The translations under genes were made by a program, and so were the position numbers. Source: Telopea speciosissima (lineage: Eukaryota > Streptophyta > Magnoliopsida > Proteales > Proteaceae). From it: a stretch of 64,000 nucleotides of DNA. Below are positions 1 through 12,233 of this stretch, in pieces. Numbering within the stretch: position 1 is the first letter of the stretch; the number at the start of each line of letters is the position of its first letter. The stretch is taken from assembly GCF_018873765.1 (NCBI RefSeq), contig NC_057919.1, positions 66,334,984 to 66,398,983 on the forward strand, written 5' to 3'. The notes beneath the pieces are model-generated. The model had not been told where the DNA came from. It did not search any database and worked only from the letters and a program-made list of their open reading frames with translations.

Positions 1-350
1 AATGGACCAAGTTATAACTTCGGTCTTTACGAAGTTCGGTCGCAAAAATAAAAAATAAAAAGAAATTAGAAATTTATGAATTCGATTTATTTATTTTTAG
101 GGGAGAAAATTCAAGTTTATTTAGCTCAAGAATTTGACCACAAAAAGAATAATTGAATATTGCAAGTAGAGACCAAAGACTACATTTGCTTTGATTTAGT
201 CGACGTTTATAGACTAATTCTAATTCATTGTAAACTCCGACATTAGTCCAGCTTGATGTGAGGGTAAGGTCAACATACGTGGCATTTTGTGAAGGGTTGA
301 ATTCCATTTTTACTGTAAATCAATAACACTGGAGAAATGGTTCTTTGTCT

Positions 351-484
351 GAGAGCATGATCTACGCTAGCACTTTTTGTGTCTATCTCTCTCTTTCCTC
401 AAAATAAGGGGTACAAAAATGTCTTTTCACATGAAGAGAATAGGTAGATAGATGGGGAAGTGTTGGCGTAGCTCATGCTCCTGG
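351..484. repeat. Fold-back MITE-like sequence
   Basis: An arm at about 351-373 (GAGCATGATCTACGCTAGCAC) is the imperfect reverse complement of 459-484, so the segment can fold on itself. A related half-copy in the other orientation follows at about 520-600. No clear target-site duplication is visible, so the superfamily is unassigned. Confidence 0.4.
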
Positions 485-2037
485 ATAGAGTTTTTTTTCG
501 TAAAACGGGAAGCAATTTTCTGTTCAGGAGTGTGGCTTACGTGAGCACTCCCATGTGTCAATCTTTCCTCCTCAGTCTTCCCCAAAACAAGGGGGCAGAG
601 GTGTCCATCTTACTGTATTTAGTAATGATGTTTTTTTTAGATATAATTTTTATTTTACTTCTCAAATTCAAGGGATTTAGATACAAAATGAAGTAAATTT
701 TTATAATCATATATGAAATGATTTAGAGTTCGAAATATTATCATGTAGAGTAATTATTCGAAAATTTTACTTACAAAAAAAAAAATTTATTACAAAAGTT
801 TCTTTTTGTAGATTTGAAAATTTCATTCTCCTTAAAGGGACAGACTTCCATAAAAGCAACATATTCAATAACACACAAAGGGATAAACACTCTGCTAGCC
901 TAGGTTCAAGTATACAAATTCAGTCATGGGTAGGAGTATTGAGCACTTGAGCAGAATTGATGAAAACCCTAGAAATTAGAATCATAAAAAAGCAAAGATT
1001 TTTGCAAATTTTGTAATCGGAGTAACGGTTAAACTGACAGACGGTGCTTAAAAAGAATTAATGTTTAGTAAAACCTCATGAGCGGTATGAAAGAAAAAAA
1101 AATCAGAGCTAGGCACTACATCACAGGTTCGGATCATGGAAAAGATTATCTAGGAGAAAACTAACTGGAATAAAGTGAAGATCGTCAAGAAAGGACTATT
1201 TGTTACCAGGCATAAACCCCCCGCTTGAAAAGGGCTACGTACTGTCAAAGTGAGTGCTACCGAAGATGATGGCTACGGAAGCATGGTGGTCTACTATGTG
1301 TTTAATAAGGCTCAATCTAGTGTATGGGTGTTAGATTTGGGCCAATCTAATATGAGATAAGTTAAATGACTTGATTTAACATGTTCCATCCGTTCTTGAG
1401 CTTTTGGCATATCGAATGAATTTTAGTAATCAGCATCGGATCCAAATCCAATGAATTTGTTCCTATTTTTTTTTGTAAAAAAAATTTTAAAATTTTTTTT
1501 TACCCTTGATCTATATCGACTAGGTGATGTAAGATCAACAAGGAACCAATATCAGCCTCTGTTCATACCAATATGAATTGGCGGATCTGACCTATCCGCC
1601 GATCCAACACCGATTCAATTTGTGAACATTCTATTTATTACACGTGGTAATCCAAAGATATTTAAGTGTTAACTTTCTACTACTAGCTTCCCCTGGGTTG
1701 GGAGTTCCCTAGTAGTTTCAGGCAAAAAAGAGACATTGAATAGGGAATTGGATAACTCTTACCTTCTCTTCAGTCTTCGCTTCAGCTAACTTTCAAAGCC
1801 CAAATCAAGCAAGCACAGACCACAATTACCCCTTTCTCTCCATTCTATTAATATTGTTTGGTTTCCAACTCTGATGTAGTCTTTGTCTCACATATCTACA
1901 AGTAAGCTAAGCGCTTAGAGGACAAATGATTATTTCGTTTTCATTATCTACAAGAAAAAAATAAAGTTTATTTTAAAGAATTGGTTCACTATGACTTAAT
2001 GTAAGGAGGAAGAATCTATATATACGTCACACTAATG
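485..2037. other. Intergenic, AT-rich, no gene seen
   Basis: Apart from the MITE half-copy near 520-600, I see no coding similarity, RNA gene or long repeat. The ORFs here are short and have no recognisable domain. Confidence 0.6.
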
Positions 2038-2250
2038 GGGATCGGGTTCCTCTCCTACGACCCCAGTGCCTAGGGAGTGCCCAGGGAGGCATCCAACGAA
2101 GCAGGGCTGCCAGACGCATTGGGATGTGTGTCTATGTAAGGCCCAAAGCGCATCTTGGTGTGCTCAACAGCCCAGTGCCGTTAGATGCCTCCCTAGGCAC
2201 TCCCTGAGCATTGGGCTCGTAGGAGAGGAGTCGAATCCCACCAATGACAG
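2038..2250. repeat. Fold-back MITE with ~60-bp arms
   Basis: The arm at about 2038-2097, containing TTCCTCTCCTACGA and AGTGCCTAGGGAG, is the imperfect reverse complement of about 2184-2250. The flanks carry a possible 9-bp duplication matching at about 7 of 9 positions. This is probably an old non-autonomous DNA transposon. The superfamily is uncertain, with Mutator-like the best guess from TSD length. Confidence 0.5.
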
Positions 2251-2550
2251 TGTACATGGATTAGAATGGAAGTGTCAGTGTGGGCCTTACATCTCATAAT
2301 ATAAGAGAGCATATGCTACAATCTACACTCTAGCGTTGTGCATTTTCTTTTCATTTTTTTGTTTATTAGGGAAGAAGATTTCTACTTGGTCATTTGGTTC
2401 ATGTGCCTAGACATAGGAGCACGCAAAAGTACTGCCTTGCTGTCCATAAAAAAAAATGTATCTATGTTGGAGCCTTTGCGTGCAATCTCATTGGCCACCA
2501 TGATGGTGCAAACACTTCACGACCAATTGTTTTTTTTTTAAAGAAAAAAA

Positions 2551-3543
2551 GGATCCACATCCTCTACTTCCTCAGCTCTACTTCCATCCTACTTCCGTGC
2601 GTTCCTAGCGTGCCACGTGTCCTGACAACCATCCAACGGTGGTTATTTGAAAAATTCAAATTTTTTTGAAATCCTAATTACATCTATTTGAACCACTTTA
2701 AACCTCAAACCAACCCCATATGACCGGTTCAAAACAAACCAAACCAAACCAAACTTATCTCCCATCAAACTAAACACATTTCACTCAGGTTTCAGATCGA
2801 ACGAAACCAGAACCTCTCTTGAATCCCTATCTCTCTCACTCATCCCTCTCACAACTCCTCAGTGGCGACGGCGACGGCGACGGCGACATTCTCTCTCTCT
2901 CTCACAAACCAGCGAAGGAAGGCCGTGAGCAAATCTCTCACAAACCAGCGACGGCAACGGCAACATCCTCTCTCTCACCCTGCTATTGCTGCTCTTGCTG
3001 CTTTTCGACTGCTACTGCGACGGCGACGACGACATCCTCTCTCTCACCCTGCTACTGCTGCTCTTGCTGCTACTGCGACGGCGACATCCTCCCTCTCATC
3101 CTTTTTTATTTTGGTGAGCCATTGCTCTGAGTTTATTTTGCTGCATTTGTCTTCTAAATCCTCTGATCTTGGTGACCTATTGGCTCCGGTACTAGGGTTT
3201 GCAGACGAACACAACGGAGAAAGAGAGAGTACGGGAGCTAACGCTTACCTGAGTCGAAGGAGGAACAGTGGAGGCTTGCAGGTATTTTGAGTTTTTTCTC
3301 TATTACTCTTGATTTCACCAAATATTTGCTCGTTTTGCTCATTTTGGCCAGAAATTAGCTCATTTTGGTTTAAGAAAATGCCCTTTTTGTATCATTTTAA
3401 AATTTAAGGCAATCAGTATAATCAAAACTTAATATTGTGGTGTTCTAATGACATTGGCTATCAGTGTAGCCATGGTTTTTCTTCTGTGTTACTCTGTTGT
3501 TTTCTTCACATGTATGCAACTGCTGAGTATTCCATTGCTGAGG
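2551..3543 (+). repeat. Left TIR of the MULE (promoter plus 5' exon)
   Basis: About 993 bp, matching the reverse complement of 9764-10797. It holds a GGCGAC hexanucleotide run near 2863-2887 and CT-rich tracts. A 5'-UTR-like exon ends at the donor GCAG|GTATTTTGAG (3281/3282). The matching acceptor for the transposase is TTGCAG at 4873, giving a 5'-UTR intron of about 1.6 kb. Similarity to the right arm fades at about TCCATTGCTGAGG. Confidence 0.88.
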
Positions 3544-4881
3544 TATTATTTTTTGTTTCACATTGGACTGACATTATTAATTGCAATTGCTCTAGATCTT
3601 ACTCTTAGACCACTAATATCTCCACACCTAGAAAACATTTTCTGGGGATCTTGCTTTGAATTGAGATTTTAAGGTGTGGTATACATAAATTGTGCAACCA
3701 TCCTATAGTGCCCCGATAATCTGCAATTGCTTGGGTGGTACTTTATATGAGTCAACCAGGACCTACTTATAAAGAACTCCCCCCCCCAACAAAAAAAACA
3801 CACACACACACACACACACACATAAAACAGACTTATTTATAGTTAAAAGGTTTGGACAACCAACCAACTCTGGAAGTTGGGAATGCTTAATTCTTTTAGT
3901 TGCTTCTCACAATTGTAGGAAGTGGCTCGACTTTGGAAGCCTGTGTATATGAATAGTTTCATATTTGGAAACTCACCTCTTATGACACTGGTTTCCCAAA
4001 ATGGCTTTAGATGTTGCTTATTATAAAAAATAATAGTCTATCGAACCATCTTCCCCTCTGTACGATCTTTTTCATTCTCTCTCTTTGCAGTCTTTCTCTC
4101 CTCTCTGCTGGTTCCTTCTCTCTCCCTCCCGTAGTTCAGTGCCAAAGTCATTTTTTTTTATTTTTTATAAATTTTTGTTGTGACCAGGATTTCATCTTAT
4201 TGTTCCATAACTGGACAAACTGGCTATTGTTTTCCCCTTTCTGTTTAAATTTTTATTTTTTTATAAATTTTGGTTGTGATCAGGATTTCATCTTATTTTG
4301 GTTTCGAATAGGTTGACAACCTCCCCCCACCTCCCCATGAAAAAAAAAAATGTGCAGATTCCTAATTCCTAACTAATGAATAATTAGTTAGAAATTAGGA
4401 TAAAAGGGGAAAAAACAAATGGTTTAAGAAGGACAACCCCTTAAATTAATGAGTTTGTACCCAAACACCAGCTTGAATCAAGTTTAAAGAAACCTCCCCA
4501 TGAAATGGGATCCCCTTTTGGATAAGGTCAAGTGCAGTTTCTGTCTATTCTCATAAGCTATTATTAGACAAATTAAAGAAACCGCAATCCAAATTAAAGC
4601 AACCGTTTGATATAATAAACTATGGGCAGCAAGTATGGGGAAATGGAAAGTTTCAGGTCTGCCAACTAACTTGCTTTTTATAGCAGAGATGTTGTTTCAA
4701 GATGGGCTCTGGGTTGAGAGTCGCCTGTAAGCAAAAAAAATTATACACATTACTTTTGGATTGGATATGTTTGTACCTATCATCCTTATAATTTTGTAAG
4801 CATATGTTTGTACCTATCATCCTTATAATTTTGATGTGTAGTTACTCTTGTTTCACATGTCTATGAATTGCAGTAGGTCCT

Positions 4882-7375
4882 ATGTCCAACCCAGTGCTTT
4901 CACCGGTTGATAATAGTGTTGAAGATGTGTCTGTCCAGGACAAACCTCGGATTGGCATGACTTTTGAATTTGAAAATGCTGCATATGAGTTTTATAATCA
5001 ATATGGTAGAAAGGTTGGTTTTAGTATTAGGAAAGATCATGCACATAGGAGCAAGGAAGATCCGACAATCATTAAACAGAGGAGATTTGTATGTAATAAA
5101 CATGGACATCGGAAAAAGGACAAGAGAGATATGCTCACGAAGGAACCTCGTGCAGAAACCAGAACTGATTGTCTTGCAAGATTGTGTATATCTAGGTTGA
5201 AAGATGGTCAATATGAATGTAAAGATTTTTTTGATGACCACAACCATGATTTGCATACACCAACAACTGTTCATATGATGCGGTCTCAACGCCAAATCTC
5301 AAATATAGTTGCCCATGGAATAGATTTGGCTGATGATTCCAGTATCAGGCCCAAAGCCACTTTTGATTTGATGGGCATGCAAGTAGGTGGTAGCGAAAAC
5401 CTAGGTTGCACCAGGGTAAATCTTAATAATTACCTTCGAACCAAACGTCAGCGTGATCTAGCCTTGGTGAAGCTGGGAGTTTGCTAGCATTTTTTGAAAA
5501 CCAGACAAGGAACAACCTATCATTTACATACTCTTTGCAACTGGATAATGGAGAACAGATAACAAACATATTTTGGGCAGATCCGAGGATGCTCATTGAC
5601 TATGCACTATTTGGTGATGTTATCTTTGACACTACGTTTTGCACAAACAAGGAGTACAGGCCTTTTGGAATTTTTGCAGGATTCAACCATCATAGGGGTG
5701 TGACCATATTCGGAGCTGCACTACTGTATGATGAGACAGTTCCTTCTTTCAAATGGTTGTTTGAGACATTCTTGGAGACTCATGGACAGAAAAAGCCCAA
5801 AACCATTTTTACTGATCAAGATGCTGCAATGGCAAGGGCAATAGGTGAAGTTTTACCTGAAACATGGCATGGATTGTGTACCTGGCATATAATGCAGAAT
5901 GGGATAAAACATTTTGATAATTTGATGAAGCATGGATCATCCTTTCTTAAGGATTTGAATAAATGCATATTCAAATATGAAAATGAAGAGGATTTGAGAA
6001 TGCATGAAAAATTTTGCTGGATGATTACCAACTTGAGAATAATTCATGGTTAGCTCGAATTTATAGTATTAAACATTAATGGACACGTTGTTATATGAAA
6101 TACACTTTCACACTTGTTGTGAGGAACACACAACTCAGTGAAAGTATTAACAGTTATTTGAAAGATTATTTGAGACCTACATTAGATCTTGTACGATTTT
6201 TTAAGCAATTTGAACTGGTTGTGGAGGATGAACGTGCTGAATTGAAGGCTGAGTTTGAAGCAAGAAATACACTTCTTAGGGCCATGGGTTGCAACGCACT
6301 AGTGCTGAGACAAGCAGGAAAAGTTTATACCCCTTACATATTTAATGAATTTAGGAGGGAGCATGACATGTTTCTTGCTTGCTCTGTAAAAGATCGTACT
6401 GTAAATGATGTCTTCCACCAGTACATTGTTGGAATGATTGATGAGAAAGGTGACTTTATGGAAGGAGAACATGCAGTCTTGTACAAGATACATGGGCAGG
6501 TTTTAGAATGTAGTTGCAGGAAATTTGAGATATATGACATCCTATGTTGCCATGTCTTGAAAGTTTTAGATGTGCTCGAGATAAAGTGTATTCCTGAAAA
6601 ATACATTTTGAGGAGATGGACACGAGCAGCAAAAGACATTTTGGTGGAGGACAGTAAAGGAAAAGAAGTGATGGAAGATGTCCAGCTGAGTCGCACACAA
6701 CATTTTAGGCATCTTATGCCTAAATATGTTAAGCTAGTAAACCAAGCAGCTAATACAGACGCTGGTTTTGAGATGGCAACATTAATACTGATATTTTGGG
6801 TAAAGAGCTTGCAACACTGACTGTAGCATGTCCTACTACAAAATACTCAGTTCAATGCTCTGAAGCTTACACGGATTTAGTGCTAAAAAGAAAAGAAGGT
6901 AGGAAAGGTGGTGGCAAAAGACATAAGGCCTTCATTGAAACTATGGGAAAGCAGAAGAAATCTAATAAAACAGTTAGAAGCCAAGCCTCTGTTAGCATGG
7001 AAACACTAGAAGAACCATTTCAAAGCCTTGCTACATCAGATGTTCGTGGTGTATCTCAATATACGGAGAACCGGCCTTTCAGATCACTTTTATTGGTATA
7101 ATCAAATAAACCTATATTTAATAAAAATGTGTGATACTAACTTGCTTTTTAATATTAATTTTATTTTACACTTTTTACATTGAGCAGGCAATAGGTTCTT
7201 CGCAGGGTTCAACAACAGGAGCTCAAGTTGATCTATCTCCAGGACAAGAAACAGGTGAAACTGTGACATTGATAATAAGTTGCTAAATTATTTTTTAAAT
7301 TTTAATCTAATGACTGTGATAATAACTTTCTCAATTTTTGATTATTTTTTGGGATTCATTGTTGCAGCATGGTGA
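4882..7375 (+). pseudogene. FAR1/FHY3-type MULE transposase, frameshifted
   Basis: This is the transposase of the surrounding MULE and a relative of the plant FAR1-RELATED SEQUENCE proteins. The N-terminal FAR1 zinc-binding DNA domain is at about 4960-5270 (FEFENAAYEFYNQYGRKVGF, ending in FFDDHNHDL). The MULE transposase core is at about 5560-5900 (NIFWAD, FDTTF, TDQDAAM). The SWIM zinc finger is at about 6500-6560 (CSC, then CCH). The 3' end has two good introns, 7096-7187 and 7255-7367, and a stop TGA at 7373-7375. The start ATG follows the acceptor at 4873. Breaks: a one-base loss near 5463-5468, a frame change near 6036-6046 followed by an in-frame TAA at 6077-6079, and a third frame change near 6775-6790. 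All conserved blocks are still present, so inactivation looks recent. A domesticated FRS gene is unlikely because the gene sits between intact TIRs and a TSD. Confidence 0.9.
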
Positions 7376-8878
7376 CCGTTTCCAGAAAGCTTGGACAATG
7401 AAGAATAGTGTTATGAAAAATGGAATAGCTTGTTTTGAAGTACATTGTAGTTTGGGTTTGTATTGAATAGTGTATGATTGTACTCTTTTACTTGAAAAAC
7501 AACCAAACAGATGGGTAATGTATTTCCACTGGATGTGTTTTTTTCTGATGCTTCCAGTGAATGTGATTTTGAATGGATATTAATAGAGTAGCAGTATTTC
7601 TAATTCGGGTGGAAATCTACTTCTACTGTATGTTAACTTGAATTTGTGATTGCTTAGATATTGTTGTGGTGTCAGTGCAGTTGCAATATAATTCCTGTAG
7701 ATCCTATGTGATGAGAACAGACAAAATAGTAGCACCAAATGATCCACTTCACTAGTATCTCTCAGGTTGCTATGTGCACTGCCATATCTGCCAAAAAAAA
7801 TTAGTTCTTGAGCCAAATCCAATCTGGATCCGACCCCTTTATGGTGGATACAGATTGGGTAAAAGTTCATTGAAACACATCGGTTTATTTGATTGTAGAT
7901 TGTTGAGATAGATGGTTGAATTGAGAGTTATAGATCGAGGTAATAGTACCACATCGGTTCCAATAACTTGAAATTCTAGGAAGAGAATATGCAGATTAAT
8001 GTATAATCCTGCTTGACGTACAATGCCAAATTTTGGTGAGCTAGCTATCTAGCTAGATAATTAAGAACTCTTCAGCCTCCTACAACCTCAATAACCTCTG
8101 TTGCTGCTGCTGCTGAAGCTGATCAAGCTGCCTAACTTATTGCACTCAATCAGGGTCACAATGATGATCTATCAATATATATTATTATTGAAGGCCGGGT
8201 TAATTATTAGTTTGAGGGAAGTGAGAAGCCTGACCTGAAATGGGAATTGGTGTTGTTTGGAGCACCAAACACTTGTGTGTACAAATCATACTTGTTGTTG
8301 ACCCTCGAAGCTGAAGTTTCTTCTGGCTAAGGATGAGTAGTGGAATTAGTGCTACAATGGATGTGCTTCCCTTCGTAGATAATTCGTATTTTCTCGTACA
8401 GGTTGGAGGGAGACCACTCCGTTCGCTTCTTGGCTCTGCACTTCATCTTCTAGCACTTGAAATAGGTTCTATAATACATATATATATATATAGATATATC
8501 ATATGGAAAATCACAAAAAAAAAAAACACAAAATTAAACTACACATCGATCAGTATTCTCTGTGAATTGTAGCTATAGCCTATAGCTACCCACCTACCTA
8601 CCTGGTTTTCCCAATAGTTTTAATGAACTTTTGGCTAGATTTGGGTCTTAAATCCCAATAAACACTTCTCTACCTTAAATCCCAATGACTAAGAAATCTA
8701 AAATCTAAAAATAAGCCACATGCAATCATCCAAAATCTAACTATTTCCAGAAAATTATGCCTCTGAACTGTTCCTCTAAATCCCATTTTAAAATATTCAA
8801 GGACTCAGTTCCCTGATATGAACCAGGAACAATTCGATAGGGGGGTAATGTTTTCAACTTCAATAATACAAAAGAAGT

Positions 8879-9172
8879 TTAACCCCGAAATAAAAGATAC
8901 ATAATTGCAACAGAAACACATATACGCCATAGGACTATTAAATCCATTTTCCTAATATGGCACACCACATAATTTTGACTATCGTCCCGATGTGTTTGAT
9001 ATCTTGGTGCACGAGCATGGGCAATATCACGATCAGGAGTGGATGATGCAGATTCGTCGGGCTTGTAATAGCTCACCCACATGAAGGAATTTGGATGATC
9101 CTCATTTGCAGGGCATTTATAGAACCATCTACCATAGTTTCGTTTAATATACGTTTGCTTCAAAACCCCCTA
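8879..9172 (-). pseudogene. GRF-type zinc-finger ORF inside the MULE
   Basis: The minus-strand reading frame contains NYGRWFYKCPANEDHPNSFM followed by WVSYYKPDES. That fits the second half of a GRF zinc finger (GR-F-x-CP ... F-W). The GRF domain binds single-stranded nucleic acid in known proteins. The frame opens just after a possible acceptor GCTAG at about 9173, and the expected upstream CxCG half is not found, so an exon is missing or undetected. It lies downstream of the right TIR, whose 5' exon and donor point toward it. It may be a second gene of the element, as mudrB is in MuDR, or captured host sequence. The tail after about residue 40 has no recognised domain. Confidence 0.5.
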
Positions 9173-9763
9173 GCTGACTTCACGTACAAGACAACCTCCT
9201 CACATGCTTGTAAGAAGTGTAGACCCAAGCAACTAACTATTGCTAACTTAAAACTTAGAATTAGACCAACTTAAATTGAACTTGGTTCAATTAAACTAAA
9301 CCAAGACAAAAACATAATAAATAAACCAAGTATGAAAGCACATAAAACAGCATGATATTAGGCCATGGATTGGCCCCCTCTCTTGGACTTTTTCCTTCGT
9401 GAATATGTCTTCAGATTTGCATCATCTTACCATTGTGCCGAGATCCGCCCTCTAAGCATTTCAGTTTGTAAATGGAGTATTTGAGAGGAGGATAACAGAA
9501 TATTCAGAGAGATTAGATGCCGTCCAATATTCACATATTTGTAACACTATTGTCATGGTCACTTGCTGATCTTGTTTCCTTCGGAGGTGGGGGAAGGGGA
9601 AAGGGAGGGAATAAATAATTGCAATTTTTTTAACAAAAAGGATAGGCCAACAACCAGGCAAGGCCTTCCTCTCTATTTACCAAATCTATAACAAAGAAGA
9701 AATGATAATCATAATAACAAGAAGGGGAAGCATTTTGTGTACGAAAGCAATCATGCGGTTCGT

Positions 9764-10797
9764 CCTCAACAATGGAAGACTCAGCATTTGCATACATGTG
9801 AAGAAAACAACAGAGTAACGCAGAAGAAAAACCATGGCTACACTGATAGCCAATGTCATTAGAACACCACAATATTCAGTTTTGATTATACTAATTGCCT
9901 TAATTTTAAAAATGATACAGAAAGGGCATTTTCTTAAACCAAAATGAGCTAATTTCTGGCCAAAATGAGCAAAACGAGCAAATATTTGGTGAAATCAAGA
10001 GTAACAGAGAAAAAACTCAAAATACCTGCGAGCCTCCACTGTTTCTCCTTCGATTCAGGTAAGCGTTAGCTCTCGTACTCTCTCTTTCTCCGTTGTGTTC
10101 GTCTGCAAACCCTAGTACCGGAGCCAATAGGTCACCAAGATCAGAGGATTTAGAAGACGAATGCAGCAAAAAAAACTCAGAGCAATGGCTCACCAAAATC
10201 AGAAAGGATGAGAGGGAGGATGTCGCCGTCACAGTAGCAGCCGGAAAGCAGCAAGAGCAGCAGTAGTAGGGTGAGAGAGAGGATGTCGCCGTCGCCATTG
10301 CTGGTTTGTGAGAGATTTGCTCACGGCCTTTCTTCGCTGGTTTGTGAGAAAGAGAGAATGTCGCCGTCGCCGTCGCCGTCGCCGTCACCGTCGCCACTGA
10401 GGAGTTGTGAGAGGGATGAGTGAGAGAGATAGGGATTCAAGAGAGGTTCTGGTTTCGTTCGATCTGAAACCTGAGTGAAATGTGTTTAGTTTGATGGGAG
10501 TAGGGGTGTCAATGGGTCGGGTTGGGCCGGGCCTGCCTAAACCCTGACCCGCGGGCCAGCCGGGCTTTATTGACACCCCTAGATGGGAGATAAGTTTGGT
10601 TTGATTTGGTTTGTTTTGAACCGGTCATATGGGGTTGGTTTGAGATTTAAAGTGGTTCAAATAGATGTAATTAGGATTTCAAAAAAATTTGAATTTTTCA
10701 AATAACCACCGTTGGATGGTTGTCAGGACAAGTGGCACGCTAGGAACACACAGAAGTAGGATGGAAGTAGAGCTGAGGAAGTAGAGGATGTGGATCC
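9764..10797 (-). repeat. Right TIR of the MULE
   Basis: Reverse complement of the left TIR, interrupted by an 81-bp hAT MITE at 10501-10581. It keeps the GGCGAC run near 10357-10397 and the 5' exon with donor at 10026/10025 directed leftward. Differences from the left arm are scattered substitutions and a few short indels. Confidence 0.88.
10501..10581. mobile_element. 81-bp hAT MITE nested in the MULE right TIR
   Basis: The ends are TAGGGGTGTCAAT and ATTGACACCCCTA, a perfect 13-bp TIR. A perfect 8-bp target duplication GATGGGAG flanks it (10493-10500, 10582-10589). Removing it restores alignment between the two MULE TIRs, so it arrived after the MULE formed. The GC-rich core (GGGTCGGG, GGGCCGGGCC) resembles the larger element at 38050. 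Confidence 0.92.
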
Positions 10798-11179
10798 GAA
10801 AAAAAATCAACAATGTGACCATTTCTTAATTTCTTAGTAGAATCAAAATTCCTTAACCTAATATAACTTGTATATTTGACCATTTAATCAATTAAATTAA
10901 GGGGAAAAGGTGGACGCACGACCTAGTGTACATACCCTTTCACAAGCTTTCTCTCTTCTCTCCTTATATAATAACGTAGACTCTTGTATACAGACTGACA
11001 CTCACTAAAACTCCTCTCTTGCTATTTTTTAACAATTTTCAACAATATGAATTAATGATTCTCATGTTGACCATTAAATCGATTTGGACTCCTTAGTTGG
11101 TTGAAGGGTGATCTATCTCTACGTAAGGTCCACTTTTTTTTTTTGGTATGAACGTAAGGTCCACTTTACTGTATATAAG

Positions 11180-11654
11180 GTTGTAAATCGGTTTGATTCA
11201 AGATACAAAATGTATAAATCAAAATTGAACCAAATCAAGAATAAGAACACATCTTCAAAACAAAAATTGAATCGATTTAGTTTTGATTTTTATTCGGTTT
11301 CTGAGTGGGTTTTAATTTGTTTCATATTCAGTTTAAATCCTATTTTAAGTGTTTGGGCCAATTTTTTATATTTTCACTAATAAAAAACCCTTATTTGTTA
11401 GGATCATAGTCCACCAAACTTTTTGTAATCACTAAAAAGGAATAGAATTTATCATCCAACTTTGATTGAAAATTTTAAAAATAAATATAATTTTGTCCAG
11501 TTCTTTATTCGGTTTGAAACTAGATAATTCGATTCGATTTAACGGTTTTAGATATAAAATTGAAAACAAACCAAACCGACAACAGAATCCAGTTTTTGAA
11601 ACCAAAACCAAAACCAATTTATTTTCAGTTTCGATTCTAAATTAACACCATTGT
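11180..11654. mobile_element. Possible 475-bp non-autonomous DNA transposon
   Basis: An 11-bp direct repeat CTGTATATAAG lies on both sides (11169-11179, 11655-11665). The interior has many CGGTTT/AAACCG motifs in inverted arrangement, and the ends (GGTTGTAAATCGG left, AATTAACACC right) are weakly inverted. The flanking repeat is longer than a hAT duplication, so some of it may be chance. Confidence 0.4.
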
Positions 11655-12122
11655 CTGTATATAAGCTTTCCCCCCTTTATCCCTATAGAAAACATGCTGA
11701 ATTCATTTCTTAGATTTTTCAAAAAAAATTTCTAAACCCTTATATTAATACATGAATATATGAATTTTTTACCATTGATACGTGATGATATGAAAATGAA
11801 TAAATTGTCTATCAAATTTTACGTCCCAACCCAATTATCATATGATAGCGTAATAAAATGGATTAAAATTGTCCATCAAAGAATATACATTATTCTCACA
11901 TCCTCTCTTCTTCTTGATCATGTGGGACTATAAATCAAATCCTCAACTCATAAATATTGGACAAATTCAAAGTGAAAGTCTTATCCAGAGTGCTTTATTT
12001 TTTCTCCACTTCTTTGCCTACATCGTCTTCCACATGTAATGATTAAACTAATAAATGTCTTTACCCAAAAAAAAAAAAAAAAAAAAGAAAAAAAAGATTA
12101 AACTAATAAATGGTTAATGGGT

Positions 12123-12233
12123 CTGCTATCCATATGGGGACAGGTCCGGACAGATCTGGATCCCATGGGGGGTGTGGGATCTACGTCCCATGGAGGGGTC
12201 AGATCTGTCCCCACCCATCCCCATGTGGGTAGC
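12123..12233. repeat. Small fold-back repeat
   Basis: The arm ATGGGGACAGGTCCGGACAG near 12133 pairs imperfectly with 12198-12233 (GTCAGATCTGTCCCC, CCCCATGTGGG). No target duplication is clear. Confidence 0.4.

Larger units (their letters stand above)
2551..10797 (+). mobile_element. 8.2-kb Mutator-like element (MULE) with ~1-kb TIRs and FAR1-type transposase
   Basis: The outer ends are GGATCCACATCCTCTACTTC on the left and its exact reverse complement on the right. They are flanked by an 8-bp direct repeat GAAAAAAA (2543-2550 and 10798-10805), close to the 9-bp target duplication typical of Mutator elements. Long terminal inverted repeats run inward about 1 kb on each side and look about 95% identical by eye. 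Between them lie a FAR1-type transposase gene on the plus strand (4882-7375) and a GRF-type zinc-finger ORF on the minus strand (8879-9172). Each TIR carries the same 5' exon ending in a splice donor, CAG|GTATTTTGAG, at 3281/3282 on the plus strand and 10026/10025 on the minus strand. The TIRs therefore appear to act as convergent promoters. The transposase is broken, so this copy cannot be autonomous now. Confidence 0.9.

Noticed and set aside
2819..3290. Two overlapping plus-strand ORFs (103 and 142 codons) in the left MULE TIR
   Set aside because: They are low-complexity translations of GGCGAC and CT repeats and lie in the TIR promoter/5' exon. The right TIR copy has different frames.
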